Source of the DNA: Flavobacterium sp. MDT1-60
Lineage (GTDB): Bacteria; Bacteroidota; Bacteroidia; Flavobacteriales; Flavobacteriaceae
Reading direction: 5' to 3'
Length of the DNA stretch: 64,000 bases
NCBI RefSeq assembly: GCF_014844035.1
Contig: NZ_CP062159.1
Location: 3,472,001 to 3,536,000 of the forward strand
Positions 60,595 to 64,000 of this stretch are shown here, one piece after another. Under the pieces are notes generated by a model. It was given only the letters and a program-made list of their open reading frames with translations. It ran no database searches and had not been told where the DNA came from. Each line of letters starts with the position of its first letter. Positions within the stretch are counted from its first letter, which is position 1. The position numbers were made by a program, and so were the translations under genes.

Positions 60595-62427
60595 TTAGGG
60601 TCTACAGACGATACGGAACTCAACATTTCTTTCTAATGAAGATGATAATAACGAATTGACAAACCATAAAATCTGAACTACTACAGAATCATTCCTAAAT
60701 TTTTTTCCTTTCTTCAAATCATTAACTTTAGCAATTAGTTCTGCTTTTTCGATAAAATTTATAACAACAAAAACTTTTCTCTTTAGATGTGGACTTTCAG
60801 AAACAAAATTCACATACTTCTTAATGCTTTCTATTTTATCTAAGCTGTTTGGACAGTTTCTTATTCTATCAATATTTGTTACATTTTTTTTAGTTTTATA
60901 TTTTTCCATCCATTTATTCTTTCTTAATTCAATTAAATCATCATTTAATTCTAAAAAACCCAGATTTTTCTGAGCTTGCCCAAAAACTTCTTCTAATTTA
61001 GATGCTGATAAGCTTACATCATTGTACTTTGCGTGGAAATAATTAATTTCCTCATCATTGACCGAAATATAATCCGCAAATTCAGTACCTAAATCTTCGC
61101 ATATCAAAACTTTAGCGTTTTTTGCAAGTTGATTCTCTATAAAGTAAAAAATTGAATCTTTTTTAAATTCTGATGAAGATGAAGTATAGCCATTACCTTT
61201 TTCTGATTTAACATTTGATAAAAATGGATTTTCTATAAAAGTATCAAAAAAGTGCTCTAAATTTTCAAACAACTTACTGTCTTTAAAGATTTTTCTATTT
61301 GAATAAACATATTCGATTTTGTCAAAATTGATCAAAAAACTGTTTTCAATATTTAGATATTTATTTAAAGTGGTCACATATCCACTATGAAATTCAATTT
61401 TTATGTCAGCAAACTGTTTTTTATAAAGACTAATACTATTCTTATTTAGTCTTATAGAAAGATTGTCACATTCATACTTAATATCATTTACTTGTGTCAA
61501 TTTAATTAACTCTTCATTCTCTTTAATAATTTTTTTTAATTCAACATTTTCAATAACACCTTCGTGGTCAACAGTATAAACTTCTTTAATATTTCCAGAT
61601 TCAATTTCATCTAAGAGACTACTAAATCTTATCAATAAGTAAGTTGGTTTAATCTGGTTGATGATAGATTCAAACTTAATAGGCTTTGCAAAAGCATCTA
61701 GAAATCCGCTGTGTGGTAGTTCAACATATGCTTTATTAATTAATTTAATTGTTATTAAAACCCATTCAATAACTATATTAAAGTCATTTTTTAAATTAAA
61801 AGAATTTACCCTCGATGTGTTTAATGCTATTGAATATTTTTCTTCATCGTCATCAATTCTTATTGATCGCAGTATTTCCTTACTCGCACCAAATCTTGAA
61901 TAAATTCCTTTTAAATCTTTACTCTCAGATACTTTACTTTGTAACGCAGTATCAGAAGTATTCATTCCACTAGATACAATTTTTTCAAATTTACTTTTTT
62001 CATTAATTAAAAATTTTGACAATATCTCATAATCAACTTCATCTATACTTTTTTTCAACTTTTTAATTCCAGAAACATTTCTTCTTATCAAACCTAAATA
62101 GTCATCTGTCTCAATAACTAAAAACAATCCAAATTTTGTCTCCTCTAAATTTTTATCCCCTTTTTTTAGAAAAGACGGTTTAGTTCGATATTCAAATATA
62201 TCTAAAGAAAATTCTGCAACTTTTTCAGAATTTGCATCTAAAATTGGTTCTTTTACATAGGGTTTATATCTTGATTTTGCATTTTTTTCAATTCGAGAAT
62301 CTTTAAAAATACTTCTGATATCGCTGGCAGAGATCTTAGTATTTTTTTTATAGAAATATGCATTTTCATTTAAAACTAAATTTTTTAAATCTACTTTACT
62401 AAGCTTTTCTGGACTAATATTTTCCAT
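60595..62427 (-). CDS. Helicase-linked protein with possible C-terminal nuclease motif (Hachiman-like effector candidate)
   Basis: 610 residues, soluble. The N-terminal 420 residues match nothing I recognise; they include FGLFLVIETDDYLGLIRRNV. Residues 438-470 hold LICEDLGTEFADYI then EEINYFHAKY (E449, D452, H465-x-K467), followed by LEEVFGQAQKNLGF, which could be a PD-(D/E)XK-type site as in the HamA/DUF1837 nucleases. It lies 165 bp downstream of a Ski2-like helicase gene on the same strand and convergent with the Avs-like gene. Effector of a two-gene defence system is the most likely role. Confidence 0.6.
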   Translation of the reverse strand: MENISPEKLSKVDLKNLVLNENAYFYKKNTKISASDIRSIFKDSRIEKNAKSRYKPYVKEPILDANSEKVAEFSLDIFEYRTKPSFLKKGDKNLEETKFGLFLVIETDDYLGLIRRNVSGIKKLKKSIDEVDYEILSKFLINEKSKFEKIVSSGMNTSDTALQSKVSESKDLKGIYSRFGASKEILRSIRIDDDEEKYSIALNTSRVNSFNLKNDFNIVIEWVLITIKLINKAYVELPHSGFLDAFAKPIKFESIINQIKPTYLLIRFSSLLDEIESGNIKEVYTVDHEGVIENVELKKIIKENEELIKLTQVNDIKYECDNLSIRLNKNSISLYKKQFADIKIEFHSGYVTTLNKYLNIENSFLINFDKIEYVYSNRKIFKDSKLFENLEHFFDTFIENPFLSNVKSEKGNGYTSSSSEFKKDSIFYFIENQLAKNAKVLICEDLGTEFADYISVNDEEINYFHAKYNDVSLSASKLEEVFGQAQKNLGFLELNDDLIELRKNKWMEKYKTKKNVTNIDRIRNCPNSLDKIESIKKYVNFVSESPHLKRKVFVVINFIEKAELIAKVNDLKKGKKFRNDSVVVQILWFVNSLLSSSLERNVEFRIVCRP

Positions 62428-62592
62428 ATTTTTTTTGTTTAACGATATTACTTCTCTTTGTAAAACTTTATTGAAACTGTAACCTAAAATTTATAAAAAA
62501 CAAATTTATAAACTTTGTTTATCAAAGTATTACGGAAAACCATAATCAGATTTAAGATAAATTTTAGGTAATTTTACTTCTTTATTTAATCC

Positions 62593-64000
62593 CTACCTTG
62601 CAAAGCTGTTATGAAGTTCCACTCTCCCAATTCTGGAGTTTTCTAGCTTGTAATTTAATTTCTCTACCGAATCAAATCCCTCTCGAATTAGTGTTGCCAA
62701 TAATTTTATTTCATCTGGAATTTCATCAGCTTCTTCATCTTCTGCATTCCACTTTTCACGAGCAGTAATCGAGAAAACTCCAAAAGCAAAACTAAAATGT
62801 GGAACAAGCTTTAATATAAAATGTCTTGCTTTTAATAAAAAATTATCACTTCTTCCTGTTATCATTCCCTCAATCACAAAGTAATCACTGCCACCTAAGT
62901 AAGCTTGTAAAATTGGTTTTAATTTACTGAAATTTTCTGCTATTTCCTCCAGAGTAAATCCTTCTTTATCAAGATTAAGAGCTCTTGCCATCTGATATTT
63001 CGCACCTCTGGCAGTAAATAATCGATCAATACGTTCTGCATTGTTATCTAGCCAGTCAAAAAGAAAGTCAATTAATTGCATTACATCAAATTCAAAAAGT
63101 TGCTCAAACGAAATTTCATCAATTGCCTTTCCAAGATCTTCAACTATTTTAGGCTCGACAGCCATCTTAAGGCTCACATTTTCAACCCATGGATCATATA
63201 ATAAGTCAAAGGCTAAGCTGTTTTTGATTTCAATCAGTTTTTGTATACCTTTTTCAATTGAAGACTCATTTTCATTACCTTGTTTGGAAGCTGCAAAGGA
63301 ATTTTTAAAAACAGAAACTACCGAATTATAATTATCCTCTTCAAGACTTAATCTAAATATAATATTTTTTTGGTTTTCACTTAAATTTTCCACATCAGTT
63401 AAAGAATCCAGCAAATCATTTAATGGATCAGTAATGATTACACATTGGTCACTCTTGGAAAAAACAGTGTTCTTTAAATGCCACCAGCGATCTCCTAATC
63501 TACTGTCTTCATCAAAGGTCACTACCTCACCAGGAATTATTAATACAACACCCTGAGCAGCACTTCCTGCACGCCCCGCTCTTCCCGCAGCATTTAAAAT
63601 TTCATGTGGTCCCACAGTTTCACGTGCGTCTAATTCTTCATCAAATCGATCATCACCAGCAATTATTACAATTTCTGCTGGCATATTTATACCTTGCGCC
63701 AAAGTAGCAGTTGCTACAACTATATTTGGTCCCGAAACCTCTTTATAAAATTGCTCATTTAATCGACGTTCAATTGGAAGCATTAAACCATGATGGACTG
63801 CAACAGGGGCTTCACCAACGAAATGAGAATAAATCAAATCACCGAGTTCCAGTTCAAGGGTGTTAAGCTCTCTTCTAAACTTTTTATGAATTTCTTTGAA
63901 GTTCACAGGATTTGTAACTTTTTTTATAATTTTTTGAGCTGTACTAACAGTAACTCCAGGTTGATCCACAAAAACTAATGTTTTAATCCCTAAATTTCCA
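62593..64000 (-). CDS. Ski2-like superfamily 2 helicase (partial, C-terminal part)
   Basis: The gene enters from the right edge; about 469 C-terminal residues are visible, starting in motif IV (GIKTLVFVDQ). Motif V is ATATLAQGINMPAEIVII, motif VI is ILNAAGRAGRAG, and VHHGLMLPIERRLNEQF is the usual Ski2-type segment before it. A helical C-terminal domain follows. The visible part resembles HamB-type defence helicases and other Ski2-like proteins. The Walker motifs lie outside the window. It is the upstream partner of the 610-residue candidate effector. Confidence 0.82.
   Translation of the reverse strand, partial: GNLGIKTLVFVDQPGVTVSTAQKIIKKVTNPVNFKEIHKKFRRELNTLELELGDLIYSHFVGEAPVAVHHGLMLPIERRLNEQFYKEVSGPNIVVATATLAQGINMPAEIVIIAGDDRFDEELDARETVGPHEILNAAGRAGRAGSAAQGVVLIIPGEVVTFDEDSRLGDRWWHLKNTVFSKSDQCVIITDPLNDLLDSLTDVENLSENQKNIIFRLSLEEDNYNSVVSVFKNSFAASKQGNENESSIEKGIQKLIEIKNSLAFDLLYDPWVENVSLKMAVEPKIVEDLGKAIDEISFEQLFEFDVMQLIDFLFDWLDNNAERIDRLFTARGAKYQMARALNLDKEGFTLEEIAENFSKLKPILQAYLGGSDYFVIEGMITGRSDNFLLKARHFILKLVPHFSFAFGVFSITAREKWNAEDEEADEIPDEIKLLATLIREGFDSVEKLNYKLENSRIGRVELHNSFAR

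Noticed and set aside
60595-64000. Direct naming as hamA/hamB
   Set aside because: Length and gene order differ from Hachiman and the helicase N-terminus is outside the window, so only a likeness is claimed.

Overview
The window looks like the chromosome of a Flavobacterium (Bacteroidota, close to the F. johnsoniae group). The evidence is low GC; Bacteroidota-type -7 promoter elements (TAnnTTTG), with one exact TTTG-N19-TATCTTTG promoter ahead of the tRNA gene; PorX, the PglZ-type response regulator of the type IX secretion system; a CAL67264-family small membrane protein; EttA, a MutS2-like protein and a DUF7935-type protein; and many long AT-rich imperfect palindromes between genes.

Bases 1-44,150 are mostly ordinary chromosome: partial lpxD, an HD phosphohydrolase, an acyltransferase, porX-tsaE, alanine dehydrogenase, ung, the MutS2-like ATPase, ettA, holA, a glycosyltransferase, an OmpA lipoprotein, a TsaC/Sua5-type gene, a UvrD/PcrA helicase, a TauE/SafE transporter, patatin, an M1 peptidase, a PsiD-like decarboxylase, recG, an RND efflux operon (adaptor, pump, TolC), bestrophin and pheT. 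Accessory pieces within it are a RelE/ParE-like toxin lying tail to tail with an HTH antitoxin candidate (20.4-21.1 kb), a REP-associated transposase whose own reading frame carries a REP-like palindrome and 30-bp in-frame repeats (25.7-26.4 kb), and a frameshifted lipoprotein gene (27.9-28.3 kb).

Bases 44,196-53,085 hold a cluster I cannot match to a described system. Seven closely packed minus-strand genes encode an acidic-leader protein with a glycine-zipper core, a small protein with paired CxxC knuckles, a protein with acidic repeats and a Met-rich tail, two coiled-coil proteins, a subtilisin-family protease and an SGNH hydrolase with a peptidoglycan-binding-like N-terminus. None has an obvious Sec signal peptide. 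Divergent from them is an overlapping operon with a small soluble protein, a multi-pass membrane protein, a NarX/DegS-type histidine kinase and a LuxR-type response regulator. I infer that the two-component system controls the cluster.

From tRNA-Arg(ACG) at 53.7 kb to the right edge is an integrated defence island: a large serine recombinase with its small companion ORF, a 1,523-residue STAND NTPase with an N-terminal Mrr-like nuclease (Avs-like), and a convergent pair made of a Ski2-like helicase (cut by the window end) and a 610-residue protein with a possible nuclease motif. The pair resembles Hachiman in logic but not in protein length or gene order.
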